DNA of 64,000 nucleotides from Branchinecta lynchi (Eukaryota > Arthropoda > Branchiopoda > Anostraca > Branchinectidae), in NCBI GenBank assembly GCA_023053575.1, contig JAKZAP010000015.1, positions 11,956,930 to 12,020,929 of the forward strand. The letters run 5' to 3'. Of the stretch, positions 37,862 to 50,053 are shown piece after piece (within the stretch, counting starts at the first letter, position 1; every line of letters begins with the position of its first letter). The notes under the pieces were generated by a model that made no database searches, had not been told where the DNA came from, and saw nothing but the letters and a program-made list of their open reading frames with translations. A program made the position numbers and the translations under genes.

Positions 37862-38158
37862 CGTCTATGCACCGGAACGGTAATCGCGCCGAAGTCCCAA
37901 GCAAAAGGTCGCTGGTTCGAGTCTCGGTTGTGCCAACAGTTTGTTCTGGGACGGGGGTTTATGGCGTAAGCCTATAAGGAAAGCTAAAGTCCAGCCAGCT
38001 TCAAATGGGTATCTGCAGATATCTTCGGAAGGTGACAGGAAGGAAGTGCGAAATGACCAGGATAGCTGGCCCCCAACCGCCCACTGCACTTCCTGGCTGA
38101 GGGTCGCAGATCAGCACCGCCAGCTAGGCCTGTATAGGCTGAGGCTGATGTTTCAGAT
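37862..38158 (+). mobile_element. tRNA-derived SINE, copy 2
   Basis: B box CTGGTTCGAGTCTCG, body GGGACGGGGGTTTATGGCG, CAAATGGGTATCTGC, ACTGCACTTCCTGGCTGAGG. It lacks the long CTTTTAC tail of copy 1. Confidence 0.85.
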
Positions 38159-38850
38159 TTGGGTACTCGAGTACAATCTTCGTTCGCTTTAAAATTCGTT
38201 AATGTTTTAGAGATAATCTTAAAATCCACTATGTGGACTTGGAGACGTAGCCGATCGCTTTGGTTCGCTGCGCATTGTGACAGAAAAAGAAAAAGAAGCT
38301 ATGCTGAAAAAAAATGAGTTAAATCAGAAGCATTCCTGTGTTTGAAATATTTATTTGTTCATTTATTTTCCTCGAAACTGAGGGATTAATACAAAAAAAC
38401 AAACAAAGCATATAAATGTATAGATCACTCACTCTCTAGAGGACAGTTTGTAGCAGGATTCGATATTACCGTGGGATGATGTAGTGCCGCGCTTCATGAG
38501 AATTTCCGAACAAAAAAAACATAAAGAAAATCATTTAAAGTATATGAATAACAAGTAAAGTAATTTGGCAATATGCATTTATTTATCAATAACTTGATTG
38601 GAGATTGATTTCAATGAATCAATAATTTAATATTCTTTAACAACAAATCTAACGGTAAAAAAAACTTCCCAACTTTTGTCAAAATACCCATGCACTGGAT
38701 GCACACATAGTCCAACGATTTGGTAGTGAGAACACAAAGGTAAAAGTTGCGACGTTACTGCGTTATTTAAAGATTTGTGTTGAGAAACTTCACATCAGAG
38801 GGAAGGAAACTCACACTGCACATGAGATGCATTCCGCATTTATCTCCTAT
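38159..38850. other. No recognised gene
   Basis: AT-rich intronic DNA; TTATTTGTTCATTTATTTTCC near 38350 resembles a minus-strand retroelement tail. Confidence 0.35.
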
Positions 38851-38919
38851 AATTTCTGGTTAACGGTCCGCCCAATTTTCAAGAAGAAAACGTGTGTCCG
38901 ACAAGCTCAATGAATACAC

Positions 38920-39080
38920 GTAACAAACAATCTTGCAGTATTTGCTACTGGAATTAATCTTGTCTTTATTGAGGTAACATTATCCCTCATTCGGATTAAT
39001 TTTATCCCAATAGAGATAAGATTAATCCCAGTAGGAAATACTGCATCCTTATTCGGAGAAAATTTTTACAGTGTAATATA
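38920..39080. repeat. Repeat with GGGATTAAT motifs, copy 1
   Basis: GCAGTATTTGCTACTGG, TTAATTTTATCCCAATAG, AGTAGGAAATACTGCA; partner at 47380-47515. Self-complementary, so probably a foldback. Confidence 0.6.
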
Positions 39081-39089
39081 TCGGAAGAT

Positions 39090-39428
39090 TCAGCAGATGC
39101 TTAATTGGGCTTTATGTTGCTTTGTTTTTTCGCCGGACAAGTAGTTCCGGAATTCCACCGAAACAAGAAAATTGGCAGAAGTAAGGCAGGAATTTTCGAT
39201 CTGCTTCGTCAAAATAGATATGACTTAAAGGGGTAAACACACATGCTGAATCCATATCTGAACTTGGTTTTCTCATATGATTAGCTATTTTGCCTTAATC
39301 TTTTTCTAAATTTAAACAATAAAAGTGTCCAAGGAATCTGGCGAAGACTGGATCTGGCGAAGACAAGACCCAATTATCTGGATCAAATTTGAACTTTTGG
39401 GATCCCATCGAAACCTTTGGTCTTGTTT
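39090..39428 (+). mobile_element. HINE-like element, 3' part
   Basis: Last one to two internal units and the 3' end GGGATCCCATCGAAACC at about 39400. Confidence 0.8.
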
Positions 39429-40462
39429 CATCATTCGCTGTAGCAGTGACGTCGAAGATGCACTGCTGGTCCGAATAGACAAAATTCCTCCAGACAGCGA
39501 TATTTTGAATATCAACAAGTGCATTTCAATAAATAATCAAGCTAAGCTCACTAAATAGGCATGCCCACTAAATATGTTTTGATCCAACTTAGCTTTCAGC
39601 AAAAACTAATCTACAACTAGACAACTCGGCAACAGCGAAAAATTAAGACCCGTTTGGACCAGTCAAGCCAGTTTGTGAAAAAGTGATTCGTGACTGGATT
39701 TTCGTTTCATCCTGTCCAGTGAAGCTTTCTTTTACGCTGGGTAATCAAAGCTTATACTACAATGTTTTGATCCCTTTGTGCTTTTCGAGCTCAACTGGGA
39801 AGTCTTTCGAAAATTAGGAAGCAAAAACTGTCCAGACTCTTTGTTCCCACTCTATTTTCCTTGAAAGACTTGGTGGCTCTGTCTGTCAGATCTACTGCGT
39901 CCGTATAGGCGGTCTACAGAAACTCTGAAAAGGAACTAATAGATATTTAAGGTTCTTTGGATCTCAAGATCTACAATCAACTCTTACTTCTGGAGGAGGG
40001 TAAGCTGAACCGGTAGACGGCATCAGTACAAAAAAAGGATGAGTTTCTATTTGTCCAAGAAGAGTGTCGCCAAGTCGACCGGTTCTATTTGACAATAGTT
40101 GCGTTTTTGATGGAAGTTTGAAGTTACCTTCAACTTCAAAGGTCTCTGCTTAAATACCGTTTTTGGTCGCCGGTCACAGTTCCTTCGTCCTTCAAACTCT
40201 GACCGTCGAATTTCGTGAGCTAGCAAGTTCGAAGTTTGCTTGAATCGTCGAAGAAACGTCGACCTGACAAGGATCGCCGGAGTCGTAAAAACACTAATTA
40301 AGCAAACGGTGAACTTCGACGGCGTTCAAAAACGGAAATTACGCAACCGGCTAAGCGAACGTCGAACAAAACTTCGGTCAAAAACTTCAGCCTCCTTGAC
40401 GGAAGCTGTTTCCGGGTGGACAAGTCGCAATGAACAAACGAGGACTCATCCATTTTCTTGTC
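39429..40462. other. No recognised gene
   Basis: Contains GAAGTTTGAAGTTACCTTCAACTTC (short inverted pair, 40118-40140) and a basic ORF at 40240-40440 without known domain. Confidence 0.35.
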
Positions 40463-41510
40463 TTTTTGGTATCCCAAAACGTAAGTGGAGGGATACCTAT
40501 GACATCACTAAAGTTGTCCGTCTGTCCGTCTGTCCATCTGTAAGCACTATAACTCTCGAAGGGAATGAGATATTTTGATGAAACTTGGCGTGAGGATTGT
40601 TTGGGTCAAGAGTAAGTTCAAGTTCGTAGATGGGCTCTGTAGCCCTACATTTAGGGGTGGGGGTTTAATTTAAGGGGCAAATGAAATAATTTTAAACATA
40701 TAATGTGATAGTCGATTATGAGGTAAAAAGACATGATGAACACGATGGAGAAAACCATTTTGTCACCGGACAAGTAGTTCGCCCGGAATCCGGCCAAAAC
40801 CGGAAAGTCTGTTAGAAGTAAAAGTTTTATTTGAAGTTTATTACATGTTTGATTTAGGGATAAGAAGACGTGCTGAACACGATGGTGAAAACCATTTGTT
40901 CGCCGGACAAGTAGTTAGCCCAGAATCCGGACAAAACCGGAAAGTCTGTTAAAAGTAAAAGTTTTATTTGAAGTTAATTAGATGTTCGATTTAGGGATAA
41001 GAAGACGTGCTGAACACGATGGTCAAAACCATTTTCTCGCAGGGCAAGTAGGTCGCCCGGAATTCGGCGAAAACCGGAAAGTTTGTTCAAAGTAAAAGTT
41101 TTGTTTTAACTTGATTAGATGTTCGATTCCCTTATGGGAACAGTATTTTCTACCAGGACAACTTGTTCGGCCGGAATCAGGCCAAACTGGAAAATTTGTT
41201 AAAAGCAAAAGTTTTATTTGAAGTTGATTAGATGACAGGTTTTGGGGTAAAAAAACAGGCTGAGTCTGTATATGACAATCTTTTTTTTTTACCTGGACAT
41301 ATAGTTCGTTTGGAATCCGGTTGAAACCGGATTATTTTTTATAAGTTGAACTTTTACTTGAAGTTGATTAGATGTTCTTTATACGGATAAGGTGATACGC
41401 TGAATTCGTTTCTGACCTTTTTCTTTCTGGACAAGTATGGTAGTTCGTTCGCAATTGTCTGGATCAAATATTAGATTTTTGGGATCCCATCGAAACCTTT
41501 GGTCTTGTTT
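40463..41510 (+). mobile_element. HINE-like element, complete
   Basis: Starts TTTTTGGTATCCCAAAACG (one change in the palindrome), short GTCCGTCT tract, about five internal units, ends GGGATCCCATCGAAACC. Confidence 0.88.
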
Positions 41511-41940
41511 TCTTATTCTTTTTTCAAACGTAGTTGAGGAGAGTAGAATATATTCATAAAATACCTATCACAGAAAGGACGCCGCATTTTTACTTTATCG
41601 TCTACATAAAAGTACTCTCTATCCTAAATATGTACAAAATACTTATCGTATACCTTCGAAAATATGTTAGAAATAAAAATCTAAGAAATTCTTCTCATAC
41701 GTTACCTTTCATCGTCCATCCTAGACTATGCATTCTTTTGTCTCACAGAAGCATGGTTAAGGCAAGATCAGTTTGGAGGGGCAAGACCGATGGAGGAGAA
41801 TCGGGATGAAAATTGGTGGGAAGGATAGTTGGTGGAAAGAAAAATGTGCGAAGCAGCTGTTCTGTCAACTGCAAATGCGACGAGGATGGGTTATGGGAAA
41901 ATTGTTCCAAACAGAGCCAGGTACAACCGACGAGGTCTAA
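41511..41940. other. Unassigned; possibly 5' part of the split LINE
   Basis: No clear domain. Directly precedes reverse-transcriptase-like sequence at 41945. Confidence 0.3.
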
Positions 41941-41944
41941 CAAA

Positions 41945-42107
41945 AATTAACACAAGTTTTTGCTCCTCGTCTGTGCTTTTCCTCGCTGGTTTGTAGCCGA
42001 TTCTCAGGAAAAAAGACACCAGTCGAATGCGGTCATATGTTTTCAAATATCTCCGTTTTCTTCTGTACCTTCCTCGTCGCATGCGCAATCACCGAATCAT
42101 GGAGAAG
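41945..42107 (+). pseudogene. LINE fragment interrupted by a HINE-like element
   Basis: One frame reads SYVFKYLRFLLYLPRRMRNH, parallel to the LINE C-terminal block at 33580-33650. It is cut at 42107 by the HINE palindrome. The 3' part probably resumes at 43102-43320 and ends at 44749-44815 in ATTCATTCATTCAT. Confidence 0.55.
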
Positions 42108-43101
42108 TTTTTGGGATCCCAAAACGTAAGTGGAGGGATACCTATGACATCGCAAAAGTTGTCCGTCTGTCCGTCCGTCCGTCCGTCTGTAAGCACGATA
42201 ACTCTCGAAGGGAATGAGATATTTTGATGAAACTTGGTGAGAAGGTTCGTTGGGTCGTCGGACCAGTCAAGTTCGTAGATGGGCTTTGTAGCTCTACATT
42301 TAGGGGTGGGGGAGGGGATTGAAATTAAGGTACAAACAAAATATTTTGAAACAGCTAATGTGATAGTCGATTATGGGGTGGGGGAGGGGATTGAAATTAA
42401 GGGACAAACAAAATATTTTGAAACAGCTAATGTGATAGTCGATTATTAAGTTTGTCAAAATTAAAAGTTTAATTTGGAGTTGATTGGATGTTCGATTTAG
42501 GGCAAGAAGAGATGCTGAACACTTATGTGAAAACAAGTTTCTACCCGGACATGTAGTTCGTCCGGAATCCGGCCAAAACCGGAAAACTGTTGGAAGTCAA
42601 AGTTTTATTTCTAGTTGATTAGATAAGCGATTTAGGGGTAAGAAGAGATGCTGAGTCCCTGTGTGACAATCTTATTTTACCCGGACATATAGTTCGACCG
42701 GAATCCGGCTGGAATCGGAAAATTTGTTATAAGCTAAATTTCTATTTGAAGTTGATTAGATGTTCATTACTGGGGAAAGAAGATACCCTGATTTCGTCTT
42801 TGAGCTTTCTTTTTTCGCCGGACAAGTAGTTCTGGAGTTCGGCCGGAACCGGGAAATTGGCAGAAGTGGCAGGAAGTTTTCGTCAAAACAGATATGACTT
42901 ATAGGGGTAAACACACATGCTGAATCCAAATCTGAACTTGGTTTTCTCAGGTGATTAGCTATTTGGCCTTAATCTGTTTCTGAATTTTAATTGTAAAAAT
43001 GTTCAAGGAGTCTGGCGAAGACTGGATCTGGCTAAGACAAGACCCAGTTGTCTGGATCAGATATTGAATTTTTGGGATTCCATCGAAACCTTTGGTCTTG
43101 T
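42108..43101 (+). mobile_element. HINE-like element, complete
   Basis: (GTCC)n tract at 42160-42190; the first internal unit has a 66-bp duplication (GGGTGGGGGAGGGGATT twice, 42303 and 42376) and other units are deleted; ends GGGATTCCATCGAAACC. Confidence 0.88.
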
Positions 43102-43320
43102 TTGTGTTGGACCCAACTGTCAAGCTAAAAGAAATAAGTGGACATCTTCTACCACCATCTAATCGCCTACCTGCCCATTGCCCAATGCGCCTGCTAATGC
43201 AGTAAATTCATTGTTCTTTTCGTGTGTCGTTATGTGTTTTTTGTTTAGCGTTCGTTTATCTTTTGCTGTTGCTGTAGATTTTGTGTACCCAATGTATTTG
43301 TTGTCAAGCACTCATTTACC
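43102..43320 (+). other. Host-element DNA between two HINE insertions
   Basis: No ORF of note. Its position suits the 3' untranslated part of the LINE split by the two insertions. Confidence 0.4.
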
Positions 43321-44748
43321 TTTTTTGGGATCCCAAAACGTAAGTGGAGGGATACCTATGACATCGCAAAAGTTGTCCGTCTGTCCGTCCGTCCGTCTGT
43401 AAGCACGATAACTCTCGAAGGGAATGAGATATTTTGATGAAACTTGGTGTGAGGGTTCGTTGGGTCGTCGGACCAGTCAAGTTCGTAGATGGGCTTTGTA
43501 GCTCTACATTTAGGGGTGGGGGAGGGGATTCAAATTAAGGGACAAACAAAATATTTTGAAACAGCTAATGTGATAGTCGATTATGGGGTAAGAAGACATG
43601 CTGAACACGATGGTAAAAACTATTTTGTCATCGGACAAGTAGTTCGCCCGGAATCCGACCAAAACCGGAAAGTTTGTTGAAAGTAAAAGTTTTATTTGAA
43701 GTTGATTAGATGTTCGATTTAGGGGTAGGAAGACATGCTGAAGACGATGGTGAAAATTATTTTCTCGACGGACAAGTATTTCGCCCGGAATCCGGCCCAA
43801 ACCGGAAAGTTTGTTGAAAGTAAAAGTTTTATTTGAAATTGATTAGATGTTCGATTTAGGGGTAGGAAGACATGCTGAAGACGATGGTGAAAACTATTTT
43901 CTCGATGGACACGTATTTCGCCCGGAATCCGGCCCAAACCGGAAAGTTTGTTGAAAATAAAGTTTTATTTTAAGTTGATTAGATGTTCGATTTAGAGGTA
44001 GGAAGACATGCTGAAGACGATGGTGAAAACTATTTTCTCGACGGACAAGTATTTCGACCGGAATCCGGCCCAAACCGGAAAGTTTGTCAAAATTAAAAGT
44101 TTTATTTGGAGTTGATTAGATGTTCGATTTAGGGCAAGAAGAAATGCTGAACACATATGTGAACACAATTTTCTACCCGGACATGTAGTTCGTCCGGAAT
44201 CCGGTCAAAACCGGAAATCTGTTGGAAGTCAAAGTTTTATTTCTAGTTGATTAGATAAGCGATTTAGGGGTAAGAAGAGATGCTGAGTCCCTGTATGACA
44301 ATCATATTTTACCCGGACATATAGTTCGACCGAAATCCGGCTGGAACCGGAAAATTTGTTTTAAGTTAAACTTTAATTCGAAGTTTTTCGAAATTTTAAT
44401 TAGATGTTCGATATAGGGGAAAGAAGAAACGCTGAGCGAGACGCTGAGTTTGATTTTAGCTTCTTTTTTTTTGCCGGACAGGTAGTTCCCAGGAAATTCG
44501 CAGAAGTAAGGCAGGAAGTTTTCGTCAAAACAGATATGACTTATAGGGGTAAACACAAACATGCTGAATCCATGTCTGAACTTGGTTTTCTCAGATGATT
44601 AGCTTTTTGGCCTTAATCTGTTTCTGAATTTTAATAGTAAAAATGTTCCAAGGAGTCTGGCGAAGACTGGATCTGGCGTAGACAAGACCCAATTCTCTGG
44701 ATCAAATACTGAATTTTTGGGATCCCATCGAAACCTTTGGTCTTGTTT
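43321..44748 (+). mobile_element. HINE-like element, longest copy
   Basis: About eight internal units; GATTAGATGTTCGATTT recurs at 43704, 43841, 43977 and 44114, so the unit is about 136 bp. The (GTCC)n tract is at 43374-43400. Confidence 0.9.
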
Positions 44749-44815
44749 TGTATGTACTGTGCAAATGCCTTATTACAAGGCTGTATGTAATAAATTCATT
44801 CATTCATTCATAAGC
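44749..44815 (+). mobile_element. LINE 3' terminus with (ATTC)n tail
   Basis: CTTATTACAAGGCTGTATG then TAATAAATTCATTCATTCATTC, directly after the HINE end. Confidence 0.6.
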
Positions 44816-45616
44816 ACAAGTCCTAGATACGTTATTCACATAAACGGACCGATTCGCGCAAAGTCGGAGAGTTTTTTTTTGGGGGGGGGGGTCAATTTAC
44901 GGTCATCCCGCGAGTTCAGTAGGCTACTTCCCCGAACACAGTGACTTGAGAATAGTCATTTCCCCAATCCGACCATCGTGGCGGGAGCAGACAATGGGGG
45001 ATCCGGAATCTAGTGGCAATTTTTAGATAGACAGATAGATATATTGTAGAGGGCATGTGCCTTATTTTTGCATTATATTATTATTATTATTATATATTTT
45101 TATTGATCTAACTCGTAGCGTCGACATGGCACTAAATACGTCGACCATTACATTTAAGTGTTACAATACTTGAATATATACAATTATTACATAAAAGAAA
45201 ATAAATCACTTGGAATTCACTAATTTTTTGTTCGGCGGTTGGGTTTGAATGAAACTTGGTTAAGTGGAAAGACTTATCGTCTCAGATGTTCCATGTCAAG
45301 TCCGGATTGGATCTGATACTTATATGTGTGTGAGGGGGGGGGGGGTAAACTCGTGATTGGGATGGCGAGGAGAACAAGCATTAGGGCTAGATACGAGACC
45401 GAAGGAGCCAGATCATACGGGTCTACATTGTGGTGTAAAAATCATTTCTGTTGCAATTTGTTCCTGGTTGACCTCTTTTTGGAGCTCATTCACCTGTAAC
45501 CATGAATCGACTGTCATATTAGCTTTATAAATAAATAAATATATTCTTTATTCCCATAATAGCCCAACATAATATGGCTAGCAGAGGATCGTCATGACGT
45601 AACACATGTCAAAGCA
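44816..45616. other. No gene; tracts and retroelement tails
   Basis: G10 at 44881, (TTA)n at 45076-45095, G10 at 45337; AAATAAATAAATATATTC near 45530 looks like a minus-strand tail. Confidence 0.45.
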
Positions 45617-45995
45617 GTGACGTACTGTCGGGCCAACTGTTTATCAGTGTATAGACATAGTTATTTTTTGAAGAGAAAAGATGAAGACCAGCCATCCGGA
45701 CGTGCTTGCCCTCTATGTGGTAATGGAGTTGATGATTTGGTCCATGTTCAGTACCAGTGTCCAGAGCTTTCCGGGTTAAGAAGGGAATTATTGAGAGGTG
45801 AGGTCATGTGACTTCCTGACATCTTAAAGAGAACGACGCCAAGCGTTATATGTAAAATTTGCAGATTTGTTGATGGTGTGGTGAAATTTCGAGAGAGCGT
45901 TGGCGAAGTTTAGTTCATGTAAATTTATTTTGTTTTGTTGTTTTATACGTATTTTCTTGTATACGGTCTTTGGCTTTGAATACAATTATTATTAT
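45617..45995 (+). pseudogene. LINE 3' end with CCHC-like knuckle and (ATT)n tail
   Basis: The ORF reads GRACPLCGNGVDDLVHVQYQ then CPELSGLRREL: CxxC...HxxxxC of Jockey/CR1/RTE-type elements. After the stop, TTTGGCTTTGAATACAATT ends in ATTATTATTATTAG. Only the last 64 codons remain. Confidence 0.75.
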
Positions 45996-46088
45996 TATTA
46001 GTATGTGATAACAATGAATAGGCCTACATAGTATAATACACGTCACACAACAAGAGTTAAAATGGGAACATCTTTATAAAAAGATGTT

Positions 46089-46280
46089 CATCCCCCTCCC
46101 ACACCTCTAAATACAGGGCTACGAAGCCTATCCATTTTGACCCGAACGATCATCACACCAGGTTTGAACAAAATATCTTAACCCCTTTCAGAGTTACTGT
46201 GCTTACAGACGGGTACACTTTGCGGAGCCATAGCTATCCTGGCTAGGCTACCACTAATGTTTTGGGATCTCAAAAACATA
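46089..46280 (-). mobile_element. HINE-like element, 5' fragment, decayed
   Basis: Minus strand: TTTTGAGATCCCAAAACATT, then CGTCTGTAAGCACAGTAACTC; diverged and truncated. Confidence 0.65.
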
Positions 46281-46597
46281 AGCAACGAATAGCTACGTCT
46301 TCGACCATACCTATAAAATGGAATGCCAATTCCCTTAAACATGAATTTCCACGGGAGAGACCTAATTCGTTCGGGGAGGGAACTTGGGAAAGACATTGCA
46401 AGTTAAATATTTAGTTACAGAGGGAAAATTACTCAAGGGAGTTTTGCCATGAAGTTCCGTCTCAATTAAATATTTAACAATCCCGTGACAAGGGAAGCGG
46501 ACTGTTTAGACAAATTTGACTCGGGCGATATCACTGTTCCTGGAGTCAGTTCCTAACTAGCGACTGTAGTGGTTTTCTAACCCTATTCCCAAGCCCT

Positions 46598-46672
46598 CGA
46601 TAGCTCATCTGGTTTAACCGTTGGCAATGGAATCCGAAAGTTGCGAGTTCAAGTCCCGCTCGAGGAACATTT
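46598..46672 (+). other. tRNA-like sequence, probably a pseudogene or SINE head
   Basis: CCCTCGATAGCTCATCTGG...GAGTTCAAGTCCCGC and TCGAGGA can form an acceptor stem (6 of 7 pairs) and a TTC loop arm (4 of 5), but the D and anticodon arms do not fold well. Confidence 0.4.
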
Positions 46673-46914
46673 CTGCTTTTTCCAGTTCATTACTATTACT
46701 ATTTTAACCTTGCAAGTTGCTATGAACTCCTCGATGAAATAGGTTTAACTCAAGATAAATTTCCATAGTTTTCAACGCTTGGAAACACGCAAAGCTCGTG
46801 CTGTTTCGTCCAGGTAATCAGATACACTGAAAAAGTTCCTCCGAGTAAGGATTAAAGTTAAAGACCTAATCCAAACACTCTCTTTAACTTCAGTTATTCA
46901 TCGGAAGCCCCCAG

Positions 46915-47345
46915 TTTATTCAGATTTGAATTTGAAACCGGGTTGCTGTTTTGGCTCGAGAAAAAACCACGCAGAACGTCTTCTTTTCCAGATGACGAAA
47001 TTTTCCACGTTTGATTAGCAAAGAAGTATAAGACTTAATTGATTATTTTTGTCATGTCTTCAGGAGGACTAAACTGGTCTTGGTTTTTTAATTTATTTGT
47101 ATTTGTAATAAATAGTTCGAGCATTAGATGGAAAATATTATTTTGATCCTTGGCTTCCTACGTGCCATAAAGCTGTCCCGGATAATCGGCTGAGACTAGT
47201 CCAGACCGAATTATTTCAAACCTAGGATATTTTTAAAAATAAAAATAATATTTTTATTTTTATTTTTTAAATTGCTCATTGTTTGACGGTGTTTTTTTGT
47301 GGTTTTAACATTCACAGTGGCAGTAGGGATGGTTATCATTGTCTG
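46915..47345 (-). repeat. Dispersed repeat A, copy 2 (uninterrupted)
   Basis: Inverted relative of 8283-9020 lacking the MITE; it preserves the empty insertion site near 47195-47210. Confidence 0.75.
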
Positions 47346-47379
47346 TGAGGTAGAAAGACCATTTTTCGCGGTCCGCTTT

Positions 47380-47515
47380 AACTGAAGCATTAGCTGCTGG
47401 GATTAATATTATCTCTACTGGGATAACATTAATCAGAATTAGAGATAGTCTAATCTCAGGTGAGACAAAATTAATCCCAGTAGCAAATACTGCAAGATAT
47501 TTTTGTACACTGTAC
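47380..47515. repeat. Repeat with GGGATTAAT motifs, copy 2
   Basis: GCTGGGATTAATATTATCTC and inverse TTAATCCCAGTAGC with ACTGCAAGATA. Confidence 0.6.
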
Positions 47516-47827
47516 ACACGAAGGTTGGATGAGAAGGGTTATTAAAAACATGCACAATCCATCAAACACATATTTATGTCTAGTAATTTGAATAAGACCC
47601 TATATCGTTTGATGTGTGAATGTGAAGCTTGAGTGAACTAGCATTCACTAGTTTGATGGAGACAGCTTTCCTTCTTGATAATATGAGGATGGTATGTCTC
47701 AATGGAACCTCACGATTGATCGTTCGTTATTTTTTTAACAAGGTGAATAATACATACCATACTGTAATGGATAATTCCTAGAACATAACATTATTTGACA
47801 TTGCAAAATGGATACTTCAGCTGAATG

Positions 47828-47890
47828 TTATTAGCGCTATATTTCGACCCTTCTTGGCAAGGGTCGATCCTCTTCAGGCTCACGCCCCTC
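47828..47890 (-). ncRNA. Variant hammerhead motif
   Basis: Minus strand: GAGC, CTGAAGA, stem II GACCCTT/AAGGGTC (with a five-base insertion GGATC before it), GAAATATA then GCGC. Core boxes are intact; stem I is short. Confidence 0.55.
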
Positions 47891-48421
47891 AAGCTGGAAA
47901 ATGAAGTTGCATCGCAACACTAGATGAACCTATGGTCGTACAGGGTCTTGGTCGGAACTAGCGAATCGGATATCGGTTAAGGTAATGCTTCTGAATTGAC
48001 TCCTTTAAGTTTAGAAGCTGTTGCTGGAATGTTATCCAATTTAGCCCCTCACAAGCCTAAAGACCACACCACATGTATTGTCCATGATTGTTTTCTTTGT
48101 TCTATTACTGAATATTCTTACGATTAGGTCTATTTAGCATAACCAAGAACAAATATGCATCAGAACCTCCGTCTCCCTATCTCTGTAATACGACTATGCG
48201 GAGTCGAATAAATCCTTGTACCCTGTCCGATGCAAACCAGCGGCGGATAAGAGCTATACGCGGAACATCCCAATTCATTACCTCTACAAACAGCTATATC
48301 GCATTAAAGCCCGGAAGAAGAAATTTTCAATTAAAAGCCGAGTGGTTGTCTTGACGAGCTGCAGAGCGGGTCAGCACGCCTCGTTCACTAATTCCTCTGA
48401 TATGCGCAACCGCGGAAAGGG
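47891..48421. other. No recognised gene
   Basis: Short unremarkable ORFs only. ACCTCCGTCTCCCTATCTCTG near 48160 recurs near 58870 beside the long repeat. Confidence 0.4.
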
Positions 48422-48730
48422 ACCCGATGAAAATTTTATCTCAAAATAGTAGTATGAAGTTGGACGAAAAATTAGCATGCAGTACAAAGTGATGCTAGTA
48501 CATGCTTCTACTTCAAGGTTAACGTGTTACTGCATTCTACTACATGCTACTATTAGCAAGACTGGATGCTAGTATGGCAAGACGAAATGCTACTAGATAC
48601 TACTGCTTGAGATTGGACGAGTCGGAGGCAAATTAAACGATAGTATTCTTTACTATTACATAGTATTAAATGTAACTTTTTCGTACAACTAACCTAAAAC
48701 TACTCAGACTAAACATTTTTTATCGGGAAA
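48422..48730. mobile_element. MITE family B, copy 3
   Basis: ACCCGATGAAAATTTTATCTC to TTTTTTATCGGGA; the most diverged copy. Confidence 0.7.
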
Positions 48731-49130
48731 GTAGACGGACAGCAACTCAAAGCTCAACAATCACGTCTAACTCAGCTTAGTTTTGTAGGGGTATCCATTG
48801 TCGCTGCATGAGACCAAAGACGGAGGTTCCATTGGATTATTTGCTCTTGGTATAACACATGACACGGTATTGCTTTCACGGGATCCTATGAATGTTGTTC
48901 TGTTGAATGAGCGATCAAAATGAATGAACTCGAGTTCACTGTTCAGAATGACCGGTTATGCCGTTTTTTCGTATTTCTCAGGGGGCTGATTAAAGCATGT
49001 AACAGCCAGGACCGGCTTTTAATTCTTTGAAAAAAGGTAGTTTTAAAAGAACCAGGGAGTTAACGAGGGGTTGCTCACTCCCAAAATCGATGTACACCAA
49101 GTGGGGCTTGCCGCTGGGAAGGAAACACAC
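48731..49130. other. Repeat flank, no gene
   Basis: TTTTGTAGGGGTATCCATTG matches 27487; a single GAGGGGTTGCTCACTC unit is at 49065. Confidence 0.45.
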
Positions 49131-49188
49131 CTGTAATAATCTGTAATGATTATTACAGGTTTATTTACTTCCCCGAAGTTGAACCAGA

Positions 49189-49250
49189 GGATTGACAGCC
49201 TGACGAGGACCCTTGCCAAGAAGGGCCGAAATATCGCTCACGAAGAATCG
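49189..49250 (+). ncRNA. Hammerhead ribozyme motif, intact core
   Basis: GACAGC, CTGACGA, GGACCCTT/AAGGGCC, GAAA, ATAT, C, GCTC. Cleavage predicted after C49235. Stem I is shortened by CTGATG to CTCACG change. An inverted CTGTAAT/ATTACAG pair precedes it at 49132-49158. Confidence 0.7.
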
Positions 49251-49382
49251 TAGCTGACGTATCCGTTGTAAACATTGTTTGAATAAATGCTTCAAAGTCA
49301 GCTTGGGCTCAAAGAATAATTAAATATTATAATGGACCCTTGTGCATCTTGGAGATGTATCGTTTTATCAAAAGTAATTTTC

Positions 49383-49915
49383 CACTCATGGGATCACAAA
49401 ACATAAGTGGAGGGATACCTATGACTTCGTAAAAGTTGTCCGTCTGTCCGTCCCTCTGTCTGTCCGTCTGTAAGCACGATAACTCTCGAAGGCCGGGAAT
49501 GAGATACTTTGATGAAACTTGTTTTGCGGACTGTTTGGGTCAAGGGAAAGGTCGAGGTCGTAGGTGTCATCTGCAGCTCAACATTTAGGGGTGGGGGAGG
49601 GGATTTAAATTAAGGGTCAAACATTTTTTTTTTTTTAAAGCTAATGAAATATTCGATTTATTGGTAAAAAGATGAATATGAAAGCCATTTTCTCGCCAGA
49701 GAAGTAGTTCGCCCGGAGTCCGGCCAAAACCGGAAAGTTTGCTTAAAGTAAAAGTTTCATATAGTTGATTGGGTTTTATATGAAATTTATATGAAAATCG
49801 TTTTCTTGTCGGTAAAGTAGTTCGCCCGAAATCCGTCCGAAACCAGAAAATTTGTAAAAAGTAAAAGTTTGATCTGGATTTGATTAGATGTTCGATATCG
49901 GTGTAAGGGGATACG
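49383..49915 (+). mobile_element. HINE-like element, 5' part
   Basis: TGGGATCACAAAACATAAG, GTCCGTCTG tract, three diverged internal units; it runs into the right half of a TAGTGTTGGG MITE. Confidence 0.75.
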
Positions 49916-49919
49916 ATAA

Positions 49920-50053
49920 CTTTGAAACATTGTTTGAATAAATCGGTATATCGAATATCGAAAATGAAAATATCCAATGTCGAAAGTGAAAATATCGATA
50001 TATCGAAAGTGAAAATATCGATATAAAAAATTCCGCATATCCCCAACACTAGC
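49920..50053. mobile_element. TATCGATA MITE, right half
   Basis: Series of GAAAATATCGATAT units ending ATATCCCCAACACTAG. Confidence 0.6.
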
